DNA of 64,000 nucleotides from Micropterix aruncella (GCA_944548615.1 OX155980.1:42751601-42815600), one strand, 5' to 3'. Shown: positions 12,452-25,680, counted from the stretch's first letter. Translations and numbers: made by a program. Notes: a model not told the origin generated them from the sequence alone.

Positions 12452-14603
12452 ACTCACTCCAACACTAAAAACCAGACCATTTCACCGATATTGTAAATGA
12501 CCAAGTAGTGCTCGCGCCCAACTTACAGGTTCATTAACCTAATCGCCACCCGACGACACTCGAGTGCGTTAATCAAACGAATAATATTTTACTTAGATTT
12601 CAAATTCATATATCTTTTTCCAAACTTCAATTGACTTCAAATAAAAACCTTAACAAATTGTAACGTGTATTGGAAACAAGTTTTTTTTAACTTTATGAGC
12701 TTTATTTTAACAATGACCATGACCATTTGGCTCTGTCCTACAAGTTTGCCGACTCCTACTATAGTGGAACTACCCTGGGTTAAACTGGTTGAATTCACGG
12801 CCATCGAGAAATAGTGTGGTGGTTTTCTATGCCTCTGTTGCAGCGGCGTTACGTGCCCAGTCTAAAACCGAGTTACTAGTAGCCGATATTATAGAACCCG
12901 TTACGGTAACAGTCACTTTAAAAAATGGTTTTCATTGGGAGTTAATCCACTGGCCTATATCTACACTACATCTACTGGCCATCTACACTACATCTAAACT
13001 GGCCTATATCTACACTACAACGTGAAATATCATCTCCACCGCGAGCCGTTGTCTGCTTATTTTGGGAAGTTAAGTACGGCCTATTTTAATCTGACGACCC
13101 CCCCTTCCCCTTCCAACATTTTTCAAGAATAAACTGATTTAACAGCTAGACAATTTGGTAGACGCGCAAGGCAAACAAACAGTGAGGCGCATCAGCGACA
13201 AAATGATTAATGAAATTAAAGCCTTATCGTCAGCGAGCAGCGGTTTCAACAAAGTAAACGTTGTTGAAGCAGTAACCCATCGCTTAAAATAAAACGAGGA
13301 GATATTTCATTTTGAAGCTAGTCGGGGCCGCGATGGCGCAAGAGATGATGATGATGATTATAATAATTATTAAATCAATAATCTAGAAGAGATCCTAATT
13401 AATGCGGGTGAAATTTCGTTCGGAGTTTAGTTTCTCCTATTTCATATTTGCTTGTATACCATCATATCAACTTGCCTTATTATCATTGCTTGTATATATC
13501 ACCATATCATCATCTTATCATTTCGCTATAAATCTGTTTGTCTGAGGCAACGACGTCTCAAGAACACATAACCCGTTTTAGACATTTTTTTCTCATTACT
13601 GTTTAATTCGTCAATGGAAAGAATGGATTAGATTTAGACATGGAGGAGCTCTATTCAGGCTCAAGGGATGATTATAATAATATGGCAAATAATAAAAACT
13701 AATCTCGTCTAGCCGCTATCCATGCAAAGTAAAGAATTAGTGATAGATTTATAGACACTCAAAAGGAGAATGGAAAAAAATATAACACCGCCGCCAAATT
13801 ACGGCAGAGTATCGAAAAGTACAGTGATATAATGTGTGCTAGACCCCCTATACAATACATCAAAATTACTAACTTTACCGAAAAGAAACAAAAAGGGACA
13901 GATTAAATATAAACGATTTGGATCAGCAGTCGATTAAATAATATATGTATATATGAATAATTTTCCTATTACAAACAGTTTCAGACCCTAAAAATCACAT
14001 AAAGTAATAAAACGGTAATTAAACTGCAAAGGGAGTATATATTACTCAATATGAAAATAGACGCTAAGAAATATTATTAGAAAAAATCTAAATTGGACTC
14101 TTAATGACCACACAAATATCGCGAAAAAATCCTATTACCTTGCTCCTAGTCGACGAATAAAGAATTTCAGGAAAAAAACAAAGCTTACATTTAAATATTC
14201 CATCCTAAAGAGTACTCTACTGCAACATACATAAAAGAAATCTGAGGAATTGCTAAAAAACGGATCGGATCACGCACCGTGACGTCACAATGTCACCGGG
14301 CTCGCGAAGCGTGCGCCGCAGCCTTCCGATCAAATTTTAAAATAGACTTAAGAGACATAGAAAATTCGTAAAACACTTACATTTAAGTGTAAGGCTTTTC
14401 TTCAAAAAGGATATTGTTTTTAAATGCTGGAATATTATATGCTGGAATGCTGATTTTTTAAAATGCTGGAAATGTCGTTGTTAAGAGACATGGATGCCAT
14501 ATTATTAACGATAGTCTATTTGAACAATAAGCGCGCAATTATTACATTAAATTATAAATTAAAATTTTACATCTTTATGTAAATAACAAAATTTACACCG
14601 TGT
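12452..14603. other. Largely featureless; small duplication
   Basis: Contains a threefold block of about 22 bp (CTGGCC..ATCTACACTACAT) at 12949-13020 and a C-rich run near 13099-13120. Apart from the exon-like frame listed separately at 13146, I see no gene. Confidence 0.45.
13146..13292 (+). CDS. Exon-like 48-codon frame, unrecognised
   Basis: Follows a plausible acceptor (tgatttaacag) and reads LDNLVDAQGKQTVRRISDKM, INEIKALSSASSGFNKVN and VVEAVTHRLK before TAA. Residue composition is balanced and protein-like in contrast to neighbouring frames. It could be a terminal exon, or a fragment of a mobile-element protein. I do not recognise the family, and no partner exon is identified. Confidence 0.25.
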   Translation, partial: LDNLVDAQGKQTVRRISDKMINEIKALSSASSGFNKVNVVEAVTHRLK

Positions 14604-14890
14604 CCGCAGGGCACATATCAATATGTTTTGGTATTCGTTGGTCATTTGTACTTATTTTAAACTGAAAATTTTAATTATTTTTTTTGTTTTACTTTTTATA
14701 AATCACATCGCTTAGTTGACGACTCAGGAGTCAAATTTTAAGGTTTAGCCAGTTCCCGCAGGGCACATATCAATATAATAGTTCGGTATTCGGTTGTCGT
14801 TAGTACTTTTTTTGAACTGAAAATATTTGAACTTTTTATAAATCACACTGCTTAATTGATCCCTCGGAAGTTAATGTTTCAGATTTGAAG
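14604..14890 (+). repeat. Diverged tandem duplication, period about 152 bp
   Basis: CCGCAGGGCACATATCAATA occurs at 14604 and again at 14756. Both are followed by GTATTCG(G)TTG, an AACTGAAAAT block and CTTTTTATAAATCACA..GCTTA. This is two copies of one unit, the second slightly shortened. Confidence 0.8.
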
Positions 14891-17596
14891 TAAATGGGTT
14901 AATCCAGTTAACCTGAAGATGGGTGAACACAGAGATATACAAACCCAAAACTATTATATAAACATTAAAATACTAAGAGCTAAGATTTAAAGGTTAGCTG
15001 TAAAATATGTCTTTAAGGCAATAAGCTTGCCTTTTTTGTTATTCAAATAAAGCGTTTAATAATTACTATTTTATTATTATTATAATATTTATATTTTGTG
15101 ATGTGATATGACATATTAATATTTTGTGATGTGTGATGATATAGGCGTGTTTAGATATTGGGATATTGAACATAAGAGAAGATTAATCGACGTTTGGAAC
15201 TATGAGTGTCATCTACACTTTGCGTTTCGTAGTAAAATCCTAGCTGCCTAAACGTAGTACAGCATTGAGTGATCTAATACCCTTTATAATAAATGGTCTG
15301 ATCTGATTTCTGAACGTTGCTAGCCATGTTTTTGTTACAACTTTACATTTAGCGTTACACTTAGAGTACTACTTTCTGTCTTGAAGTGATAGTTTTATAT
15401 GTGACGCACATATTTTTATTTTGACATGCTTTATATGTTTTTTTATGTGCTTTGCTTTTTTACTTCTACCTTATGTCAACGTGTGATTTCCGTTTTCTTT
15501 CACAATTCATTGTATTCAGCATATTTTAATGGTCTGTCTGAAAGTCCAGTGTCTTCGTACAGTCGAAACACAAAAGTTTCTGTTATTATATCAAGGTTTT
15601 GGTATTTCAGTATTGGTGAGTTTGTCATTTTTTTAATCTGCTTCGGACTTTTGGCGTACTGCATTATTTTTTCAGTAAGCATCTCTTCTTAATCGGGCAT
15701 ATATTATAATAAAGCTACTTGGAACATGTTTCGCCCTTAGGAATAATATGGTGTTTCGAAAATAAACATTAATCTCAGTCACAATGGGCAATTGTTTTAA
15801 CGTTTGATTCAGATCAATTAAAAATATTTCTGCCATATCAGGTGTCTAGACGATGGCGATACGAAAGAAAAGTGTCAAAGTCTTAATGACAATTACGCCA
15901 GCTTTAATTTCGTCTATATACAAACACATACAAAAGATAAAAATAGATATTAGACATTAGAAAAGGAATGGCTTCTCATCCTTCCTTTTCGCAATTGTTT
16001 TGTAAAAAGAATATTGAAGTGGCTAATCTCTCATTTATTTAATCAAATTCTTCTAAACATTAAAAAATATATAAAAAACACAAACAATATTTAAATAGTT
16101 AACTTTAAAATAATTGAAAGTGAAATATGCATGTAAAATGTACGAATAGGTACATATATACGTACAAATTATATTAGCATTAGGAACGACTTTTTTTGTA
16201 CATCATCAAGATAGTGGCTTTCTGTGCCGATTAATCTAAACCAATGCAAATACAGTTAATATATAATAATATGGTCATATGCCCACACAAGTTGCATTAA
16301 AAGTTATCTTATTACAATCTCTAGCAGGTAATGCTAAGACTTGGCTGGACTTTGTTCAAAAGTTGTATTTTTAAAATTGTTAAATAAATAAAAAAAATTA
16401 AAAAAGACATGACAACATTTAGGGAAACCTTAAGAAATATTATTTAATCAATAGTAAATCTTACCTGGCACTAGGTGGGAAAATTAAAATTTTGAAATGA
16501 GGTACGCTTGAGAGGTGGGACACCTAAATTGCGATTGGCATGGGACACCTAAGTCGCTCTCGTACTGCTTGATGTAATAGCCGGCTACCGGGCGGGTGGT
16601 GTTATGGGAGGTGGCGTGGGGTGGCGTCGGCGAAGTATGCGCTCGCCGCGCGGGCCCCTCCCGTGCCGTGAGCTTTTTAACATCTACGCCCATTATTTAT
16701 GTTAATAGCTCGGTATGTCTGGCAATAAACGTAACGGAAGTTTCATCGACAAAGAAGAAAACAAAGAGGAGGCGCGCTTTCAAGGTGGATCGCGTTAATT
16801 AACTCACCAATGTTAAATGAGCCGTTCGCTTAGGCAAATTTTTTAACCCCCCCCCCCCCCCTTCCTTTATCCTCTTACGCCTTCTCTTTCCCCCACTCCT
16901 CTCCACCCACCCTCCATTCTTCCCCGAGCGCCTGAATCAAGCAGCGGGCCCCATGCTTTTAGCGAATTACAACACCAAATTATAATAATATTATAACATT
17001 ATAGCATACCGGGATTGGTCCGCGGGTGGAAAACTGAAAGAGAATGAATAAATTGACGTTTTGTAATTAACCTTCTTCTTGTAGGCTTTTTCATAGTGCT
17101 CTCTATAACAATTACCACAAATTTATCAAAACTGCACAGATTTTTTTCCCGCAAAAACATATAAAGCCGCGATATATTATTTGCAACACAACATGCAGTG
17201 CAACGTTCGCACTATTTTGACGGCATGACACGGACGAAACCAGCCGCCTGCGTGAATCTTAGCGAGCACTTTTTGCGACACGGAGTACGCTAAGCTCTCG
17301 TTAATAACTCAGTAAATATATTCACCCTCAAGAGCCATTTTTGAAGAGTTTTTTTTTATTGTTCAGGATGGTTAATATTATTGGCTTTATACGCTTCGAT
17401 TATATGCTAAGATATTTATATGATTCAATTAGCATGAAAGCATTTTCTTCAGTCCGTTCAATTTCAAATGTCAAGTTCGTGCTTGTTTTCAACATTTTTA
17501 CTGCGAACAATCGTTCAGACTCAACGCTTCGCGCACAATGCCAAGCTCTTTGTGTTCGTCCCGAAAACCGACAATTCACCGATTGCGGCAGACACG
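14891..17596. other. No gene recognised; CpG-rich patch with C tract
   Basis: AT-rich except about 16490-16960, which is GC- and CpG-rich and includes a homopolymer C tract near 16848-16861. Frames of 60-95 codons overlap on both strands there and at 15426-15692 (hydrophobic), with no recognisable family. Confidence 0.4.
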
Positions 17597-17624
17597 GAGC
17601 AATAATTGCTCGCAATTATTGCTC
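17597..17624. repeat. Perfect 12-bp inverted repeat, 4-nt loop
   Basis: GAGCAATAATTG / CTCG / CAATTATTGCTC. It sits in a moderately GC-rich island (17510-17770) that interrupts AT-rich DNA and may be a small non-autonomous element, but I could not find element termini. Confidence 0.85.
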
Positions 17625-17779
17625 GTAGCGTATTCGTGTGCGTAGTCGGTGCGCGCGTAGACATCCAGCCTGTGGGGAATTGTTGCAAACTTTGTTGCAT
17701 CGCATCCACGAATCGTAGCGAGCTCTAAGCAAATGCACGTAGTGGGCGCAGTTCGTGCTCGCGTAATGTACAAACTAAG

Positions 17780-19614
17780 GACATTTGTTGCAACCTTTGT
17801 CGATATTGTCTATTGATTGTTAAATTACGAACATAAACTTCAAAAACAGTTTCACACCAATATTTATTTCAATGACCAAACAATAACAAAACAACCCAAC
17901 ATTATAGAAAACGAACTATGAAAAAGTGTTAGTCCAGTTTAATTTATTTATTTATTTGTTTACATTTGCGTAGTGAGTTCGGTGCGATCGTAGAGATATA
18001 AATTGTAATTAGTTACATAAGCAATAAGAAAAACATGAACCTAACCCATACGATCATCCTAGCCTAGACGAATGCCCAACTAGACTAACAACCTGTATCT
18101 GAGCATACGAAATGCCCTGCCTTTGTTTTTTCAGTAGTAACTGTCAGATAATGTATCCGACAAGTAATTCAACCCATTATTTATCTTTCATCAATATTTT
18201 TCACTAAAAGACACAGCATTTGTTCTTATTTTGGTTAAGATCTTATTTTTGTTAAAACAGGTACTCTCAAGATAGCAACAAGTTGCTCTGCAAGTTGCTC
18301 GGTTGTTGGCGTTTCTTCTGCCTGCTCTGGATTTGTCTCTTGCTCTGATTCTGACAGCTCTGTAGGCATGGCTCTCTGTTTATTCCCGGATAAATGTATT
18401 GGTATGAGATATCCAGGATATTTAGGTTCTTACAAGTGTTTATTTTCGAATGTTAGTTAATAAATTTCATTTAGTATTTAAAGTTAGCTAATATCAATAC
18501 ATTATGGTAAAGAAACGGAATAGGTGGAATGGTGATTTTTCCAGCATTTATACAAGAAAGAGGATTTTGCACTTGTTTTTATAAATATTTCCAGCTTTAC
18601 TTTACTCAAACTGAAAATTGCTGAGAATTAGCAAACAACCATTCAAAAGGGTCACTTTTCATTCAACTTGTGGGTAGTATTTTAATAATATTCGAGTTCT
18701 CTTGCAATATTACTCCTCCGATACGTTTTTATTATTACTGATGTTTTCCTCTGCCACTTCAATAAAATATTCTCAAAATGTGTTACAAATGTCGCCAGTA
18801 ATATCCTCTGTTTAGTTTCTTACTTAGACTTGCGAAGAACTCGGAGTTTAGTTAAACTATCGGCTTTAACATAGCACCTGAAATTAAAGCTTATTAGTAT
18901 TTTAGCTTATTAGCATTAATATTTTAATGAATTACTACACTAAAAACATTATTGCGTTAGGCTAGGTGGACGCCCTAGAACACTTTTGGGAAGCTGGCGC
19001 GTGAAAGAAAGGCCTCTTTTATCCACCCCATCTTTCCAACCGGATGCCTTCTGACTGAGATTAGCATCTAGCATAGCCAACAAGCATCAAAAGAATATTT
19101 TGTATTGATTAAGCAATAAATTATTTATTTTTTCCATAAAAACCAACAAAAATAATTACTATATTATGACACTGTTTTATTATTTAAAATTTACTAATTA
19201 TTTCGTGATTTAATTTTTTTTATAACAAATTGTTTGTCGAAAACCCCAATGACAGCAACTTTCAAATGGATTTCTAGGTTAGGAATTACTCTTTCAAGAA
19301 AATTAATTCAGGAACCCAAGAAATTAATACCAAAATCTGAAAACCCCATACAAATAACGTGCAAAATGCACAAAAAAGTGATTTTTGTTACTATTTAAAA
19401 AATATACGGCATAATTAAAAAAATACAGAATATACAGAAAACGTGAATTGAATATTTATAAAAGTATTATGTATAAAAAATATAATCAAATCGGGAAAAA
19501 TAGGCCATGGGGAGAGTGGGGACCGTTGGGCAGTTGGGAGGCTTGGCCACCCCCCTTAAATTTGCCACGCAACTTTTAAAAATTTATCAATTTTATAGTT
19601 TGTTGTACGATTAT
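17780..19614. other. No gene seen
   Basis: AT-rich sequence without recognisable protein similarity or repeats shared with other parts of the window. Confidence 0.4.
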
Positions 19615-19890
19615 GTCGTCACATTAAACAAAAGTTTCGAAGAAGGCGACTATGCGGTAAAGATCTTGAGGTCTCCCAAAAATACCACATTCCATTATGT
19701 CGGTTACGTTAAATAAATTAAAACACAACTGCAGCGATGATGTTTATGATACCAACAAAGTTGAAGAACACTTCTCATTTTCCGGAAATCGCAGATATTG
19801 GGAGATATTTCCATTTAGAACTTATAAACGAAACTTCCCCAACTTCTCTATCGCAACATTCAAAATGAGGATGTCAAAAAAAACTACCTA
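19615..19890 (+). pseudogene. Possible transposon-linked protein fragment
   Basis: Two plus-strand frames overlap at a HYVGYV motif: KSFEEGDYAVKILRSPKNTT then FHYVGYVK, and SVTLNKLKHNCSDDVYDTNK. The pattern GDY.VVK....HYVG.V......YDVKFL is one I associate with small chromatin-reader-like tails in uncharacterised arthropod and cnidarian transposon proteins. At least one frameshift is needed. Assignment is tentative. Confidence 0.3.
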
Positions 19891-21599
19891 ATTTTAAATA
19901 TTCTATTCATACATATTTACCTAATTTAAAATAAGTAATGAATCATTTTGTTTTCTAAAATATAGAAAACAAAAATAACTTCACATTATGAAGTTTATTT
20001 GTCACATACATTTAGTTATTTCCTTAGGTATTACTAAAATTATCTTTTTACATTAATTGATGGCTAGGTAGATAAAAAGTTTATCTTATTATAATAAAAA
20101 AGTTTCATATGAAATTATTGTGTTCTTCATTTATATTTGCAACATTTTCTACTATATTGTTATCATGCCCAATCCTCCCTATATGTATGCCCAGTGGTCC
20201 CTCATGTTGGGAGGAATGGGCACTTTTCCCGAGATTTAGTTTCATTATTTTTTCTGCGAAACTGAAAACACATCTGTTATTGTCATAATGTATAACAGAG
20301 GCCAGATGTACAGGCTATTGAAAAATAATATAAACTTGGCGTCATTTTTATTATTAACGATTTGCTGAAGACATTCCTGAAATAGTGCCCTACATTAAAA
20401 TCGAATTTTTAAGAAACTAAAAAATCAACCATTTCTGTGTGTAAATATTACAATATAAATTTAAAAATTGAATCAGAAGAAAAACCTAAAATAGAATTAC
20501 CAAATACATTACCAATTACCAATTACCATGATACGACGATAAACCAATAAAAACAACCATTGTCTAAATATTAATGTTAAGAAATCATTAAATAAATTTT
20601 CAATAATAACCTTGAATTTTCAATAAAATACATATATAGACATACACATCCGGCAGCTGGACATCTGGCCGAGGAATGCTATATCTGGTATCCGGCTGAT
20701 TCACTATTACTATAAGTTGCAACTTTACTCCAGACTAAAAATCTGTCTACACCATGGAACCAGGGCCGCGCCGCTCTTGTATGCAATATGTGCAGCGCTT
20801 TACAAACGGCAGGTACTCCTCAGGGGCGCCGTGAGGCGCCATCGCTCGCGCTCCGAGCCGAGCCGTGTGTCGCTCATTCCAGCGACTTAAATACTTATTT
20901 TGTGATGCAGTCCCTTTAGAATCGTTCATTCCGTTTATTTCCACGTGCAGGTGGCCGCGGTCGCTATGAATATTTGCGATTAATAGTAACAGAAAGTAGG
21001 TTTATTAACTAGCGAAACTTGATTATGAACATGAAGACCAGGCAGCTCAAAGTGACTCGATTTTTTTTATCTATTAGACCAAGCTCTAATGTCTTTAAAA
21101 AATAGTTCAATTAGTTATTTAGCCACGAAAATTTATTTAAAATTAACAATTTTCATAATAAAAGCCAGCTTATCATTAAGTTTATTAGTAAAAACTTTCT
21201 ACGAATAATAGTTTGTCTGATAAGCAGTGTAATATTTCCAGGGTTTATATATGTATGTATGTTTTCCGTTTCTTTATTCCGATATAACTTCTAAATGCTT
21301 GGACCTATTTAGAAGTGTGTGGTATTCTTGGAAATACAAGTAATAAACACACTTAAAAAAAGAGTGACTTGAAAACGAAAACAAAGATAGGAGGCCTTAA
21401 AAATGTCTGTAGTCTATTCAGAAAACTTTATATTGCAACCTGTGAACACACAGTAGAAGATCTCGATTCATTCTTTGGGCGCTAAAACCAAGCCAGTCCC
21501 CCAGCACTTTCTTCAATGAATGAATTACGATCTGGAACAAGTTTAGACCTACTGAAGTCGATTACTAGTATTTCCGGCACTGCAACTGTTCCAAAGGCT
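19891..21599. other. No gene recognised
   Basis: AT-rich with a GC-richer patch at about 20740-20960 (CAGGGCCGCGCCGCTC and following) that could be a transposon end but has no identifiable partner terminus. Confidence 0.35.
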
Positions 21600-22137
21600 C
21601 CACAAGTCTCAGCAAAAATTCTAGATGTATGCATTAGTCCAAATGCTCTTGACCAGACCTGGCCAAAGCAAGACTTTAGAAAATAAGCTCACCAGTATTT
21701 ATACCATTTCTTTGCAAAGAACTCTCATGGTTTCAAAATTAGATATCGCTTGGGACACATATAACAACAAAAGCATAAAAAATATTAACAGAGAAAACTT
21801 TCAAAGAACACTGGTCACTGCTACGACGAAACTACCTAAAGGTTGGGTCAATTCCCCGAGGAACTATTTCTTAATGAAGAATTGTTTCATTTGATCTCTT
21901 CCTTCTGTCATTCCTATAGCTCTGACAATAGCAAGGAAGTTTGCATCAGGGGTGAACCAAATATTTTAACCAATATCACATGTGATACACATATCTTAGT
22001 CCCGTGTAACCATGAAGAAGCGGACACTCGCATGATGGTGCCTGTATCTGACGCTGTCTCTCAAGGCATGACAAAAAATATGTTACTGACTGTCGATACT
22101 GACGTCGCGGTACTAGCAGCAGCAGAAGTGCAAATAT
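21600..22137 (+). pseudogene. Transposon-linked unknown protein, fragment
   Basis: Two plus-strand frames give LVQMLLTRPGQSKTLENKL, KLDIAWDTYNNKSIKN, TKLPKGWVNS and, after a frameshift near 21850, PEELFLNEELFHLISSF then VPCNHEEADTRMMVPVSDAV and MLLTVDTDVAVLAA. The blocks D.VWDTY, TKLPKNW and PC.HEEADTR....DAV..G......TVDTDVVVLA are familiar to me from a multi-copy protein of unknown function in cnidarian and arthropod genomes. The frame breaks off at 22137, shortly before the LINE tail at 22172. Confidence 0.6.
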
Positions 22138-22349
22138 AACCCCCATTACCTAGCTTAAGGAGTTGTGGGTACACATTTTATTTTATTTTATTTTATTTTC
22201 ATTTCTTAGGAAAACTTACAGCTAGTTAAACATATATAGGTACACATTGAGAGATATGTGCTGAAGGCCAATTAAAAGTTTTCACACATAATAAAAAGAT
22301 ACAACAATTGAATAAACAAACAACTATAACTAGATGGACGCTAATATTT

Positions 22350-25247
22350 CTAAGAAGAAAAGAACATATTGTTAAGTATACGTTTCAAATTTCGAGAAGA
22401 AGTGTTGAATAGGTCAATATCAACTTCTCGTGCCAATACATTAAAACATCTACTCGCTCGTATGACATAAGAATTATTCTTATAATTCGTTTTTGCAGTG
22501 GGCACGTAAAGCAGGTTGGGATGCCTGAGACGCGCACCAGGGGTACGTAAGCCCAAACGTCCAAGCAACTCGGGACAGTCAACCTTTCCATTTGCAATGT
22601 TTAGAAGATAGGACAGGTCCGCTACGCTCCTTCTTTTGGATAGTGGAAGAATATGGAATTTCTTACAACGCGTTGAATAGCTAGGAATGTATGATTTAAT
22701 TCTGAATTGCAAGTACCTTAGGAACCGTTTTTGAATGCCCTCTATGCGAGTTATATAGGTATCGTAAGATGGGTTCCAAACCTGAGACGCATATTCGAGA
22801 TGACTTCGAACAAATGCACAGTATAGTATTTTGAAGGTTTTAACTTTTTCAAATTCTGCTGACATTCTAATTACAAAACCTAGTGCTTTGGACGCTCTCT
22901 TGACAATGTTGTCAATATGTTCATTAAAAAGTAGCTTAGAATCAAAAGTCACACCTAAATCTTTAATGGAGGAAACTCTAGCCAAGGTGCTATTATGAAG
23001 TTTGTAATTATATAGAGACGGTAGAGGCTTACGTGTGAAGGCGCAAATATAACACTTAGATACATTAAGGTCTAATTTGTTTAGGAGACAATAAGTTTGG
23101 AATCTATCCAGATCTTCTTGCAGTTTAACAGAATCATCCGGCGTCTTGATAGGGCATATGATCTTCATATCATCTGCATAAAGTAAGATTTTGGAGTGGT
23201 GAAAACTGGTAGAGATGTCATTAATAAAAATAATAAAAAGTAGTGGTCCTAGTAAGGACCCTTGAGGGACTCCCGACGGTATGAACAATGCCTAGGACGA
23301 GTAGCCATTGAGTACTACCGTTAGTGATCTATTCTGAACGTAGGAGGAGAACCATCTAAATAGATTACCCCTTATTCCAGCACACTGAAGCTTACGCAAT
23401 AAAATTGAGTGGTCTATTCTGTCGAACGCCTTGCTATAATCTGTGTAGACGACATCTATTTGTGCAGGTTGAGACATGTTTTCTGTTAGATAGTCACTAC
23501 ATAGAAGGAGATTTGAGGTAGTGGATTTACCTTTAAGGAAACCATGCTGATGTTCAGAGAGTGTTTGCCTCAGAGCAGAATATACCTGGTTATAAACTAA
23601 CCGTTCCAGAACTTTTGCAAATACGCATAACTTTGAGATAGGTCGATAGTTTTCCACTGAGTCCTTTGGCCCTTTCTTATGAATAGGCGTTATAAAAGCG
23701 GATTTCCATATGCTAGGGACAATGCCTTCACTGAGAGATCTTCTATAAAGAAGTGTGAGAGGAACAGATAGACTATTTGCACAACCTAAAATAAAAGTAG
23801 GAGGAAGGTTATCGGGTCCGGCAGATTTCCTTAGATCTAAAGACATAAACTGTTTAACGACTTCCGATTGGAGAATTTCAACTGCCGATATATCTGAAGA
23901 TGACTCGCATATGTTGAAGTACGTGCTGTCATTAGAAGAGATAGCAGATAAAGAGTTTGACGTAAGGAAGGTGGAATGGAAAAATTCACTGAACATTTTA
24001 CAGATTTCATCTCCTTTGTCAGAAGACCGCTGACCTAGCTTTAGTACCGCGGGGTAAGTGTTACACTGATTTTTACTTTTGACGTATGACCAAAAAGCCT
24101 TTGGATCTTCTTTTATTTTATCTTCGACCGATGCAATATAATCTGTAAATAATTCAGATTCAAGTACTTTCGCGCGCTCACGTAGAATCACAAATGACTC
24201 ATAATCTGCGCGATTGCCATATCTTTTATATTTAGAGTGGTATTTGAATTTTTCTTTTAAAATTTTTATTAGTGGAGTTCTGTACCATAGTGGGTATTTT
24301 GTTGAAGGATAAACCGTTTTAGAAGGTATGAAGTTATTACGTAGGTTTGTAATCAACTCATAAAAAAATGTTACCGCATCTTCAAAAGGTTTGCTCTGAA
24401 ATTCGGATTGCCAATCGATGGCATCTAACTTGGAGGAAATAGTAGTGTAGTCACCACGTTCATATAGATAGGTGGTGTACGGCCTAGGCTTAAGACTATG
24501 TAGTTCTACAAAGTCCGCTGAGATACAGAGAGCTTTGTGGTGTGGGTCTTCTGGTACCAGAGGGTTTTTAAAATGAGTGACCGAGATAGCATTATTAGAA
24601 AATATAAGATCTAGTATTCGATTATGTGACGTATTCAAGTGGTAGTTATATTGGAGGAGGTGGCATAAATTTATGTTATCGAAAAATTCAGATTGGTAGG
24701 AACATTCTATGTTCGAGGCTTGGTATGAAACACCATCTTCTGTCACAGTCCAGATTAGGTTGGGCAAGTTGAAGTCACCTAATATTATAAACTTATCAGA
24801 AGGGTGTTCAAAAAATCTGTCTGTCATATTTGTTGAAAAGTTGGTAAACTGTTTAGTAAACGAATTACCCATTTTTTGGTTACACATGTAGACTACACAT
24901 AGATGCATTTTATATGTGACTTTAGGCTTTCTGTTTTGAAATGACAGCGTTACCCAAAGATCCTCAGCAGACGAGCTCCAGTCACTTTGACCCTCCGCCA
25001 CCAGCTCGCGACGAACGGCCAAGATTACCCCACCCCCTTTGCACTGATTAGTTTGTTCATAAACTCTGTCGCGTCTCCAGACCAGATAACGATCATCGAA
25101 GAGTTCGCTATTATTAATACCGTCAGTTAGAGAGGATTCCGTTATACAAACCACATCGTATGAATTTAGACAGATATTTCTATAAAAAAGAGAAGTTTTC
25201 GTTCTCAGACCATTTACATTTTGGTAAAATATATTAATCGGCATCAT
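22350..25247 (-). pseudogene. LINE ORF2: endonuclease-RT with one nonsense codon
   Basis: The likely start is the ATGATGCCG pair at 25247/25244. Endonuclease motifs include IFYQNVNGLRTK, CITESSLTD, ILGDFNLPNLIW and LDLIFSN. RT motifs include KSAGPDNLPP, PIHKKGPKDSVENYRPIS, YTDYSKAFDRIDH, PSGVPQGSLLGPLLFIIFIN and LLYADDMKII, then the usual C-terminal part with YLNIANGKVDCPELLG-type sequence. Total length is about 966 codons. A TAG at 23292-23294 interrupts between VVLNGYSS and ALFIPSGVPQG without any frame change. It lies just before RT motif B, so the truncated product would lack the YADD site. Confidence 0.9.
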
Positions 25248-25680
25248 TGATAGCACGAAGTATTACTAGTCATTGTATGGGCATTACGGACAATACAAAC
25301 AATACTTAACCTGCTGTAAACACTAAGAAGCAACACATTCCGGATTTCATAACAGCCGCGAGAATAACCATTCTTAGCCTGAGCGATGAGGGCTATAAAA
25401 AACAACTTTAATATAGATCCAATAACCGAGCGAATATGCAACCTTGCAAAAAAATAGGAGCCAGCGGACGGTCCCTCCTTCTTGAGGTATACTAGAATAA
25501 TGGCGCAGGTAACCATATAGAGCGCCCCGCAAGCAGCCCGACAAGTGCCCTCCGACATACTAACGTTTCTGCAACTTAGCAAGTAGATGTTGAAAGCATT
25601 ACACGTGAATATCGATATTTTTCTTACATAAAACAATACTAGTTTAATTAAAACTAATAATGTACCTATCACGGTTAAAC
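25244..25680 (-). other. LINE inter-ORF spacer, open for 142 codons
   Basis: The spacer between ORF1 and ORF2 is itself open through 25244-25672 and overlaps the ORF2 start. The frame is hydrophobic (FFIALIAQA, VTCAIILVYL) and unlike any LINE protein I know. It may be fortuitous, or a relic used in reinitiation. Confidence 0.35.

Noticed and set aside
12135..12453. Two overlapping minus-strand frames of 95 and 101 codons
   Set aside because: They lie inside GC-rich repeat copy B2 and are not preserved in other copies.
13021..13080. Possible 5S rRNA fragment (GGGAAGTTAAGTACGGCC)
   Set aside because: Only a short stretch resembles 5S rRNA and the rest of the gene is absent.
15426..15692. Hydrophobic 88-codon frame and its antisense 60-codon partner
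   Set aside because: AT-rich composition explains both; no conserved motif or splice context.
16596..16802. 68-codon frame ending in a basic stretch (TKKKTKRRRAFKV)
   Set aside because: Looks vaguely like a nuclear protein tail, but it overlaps an equally open antisense frame in a CpG-rich patch and matches nothing I know.
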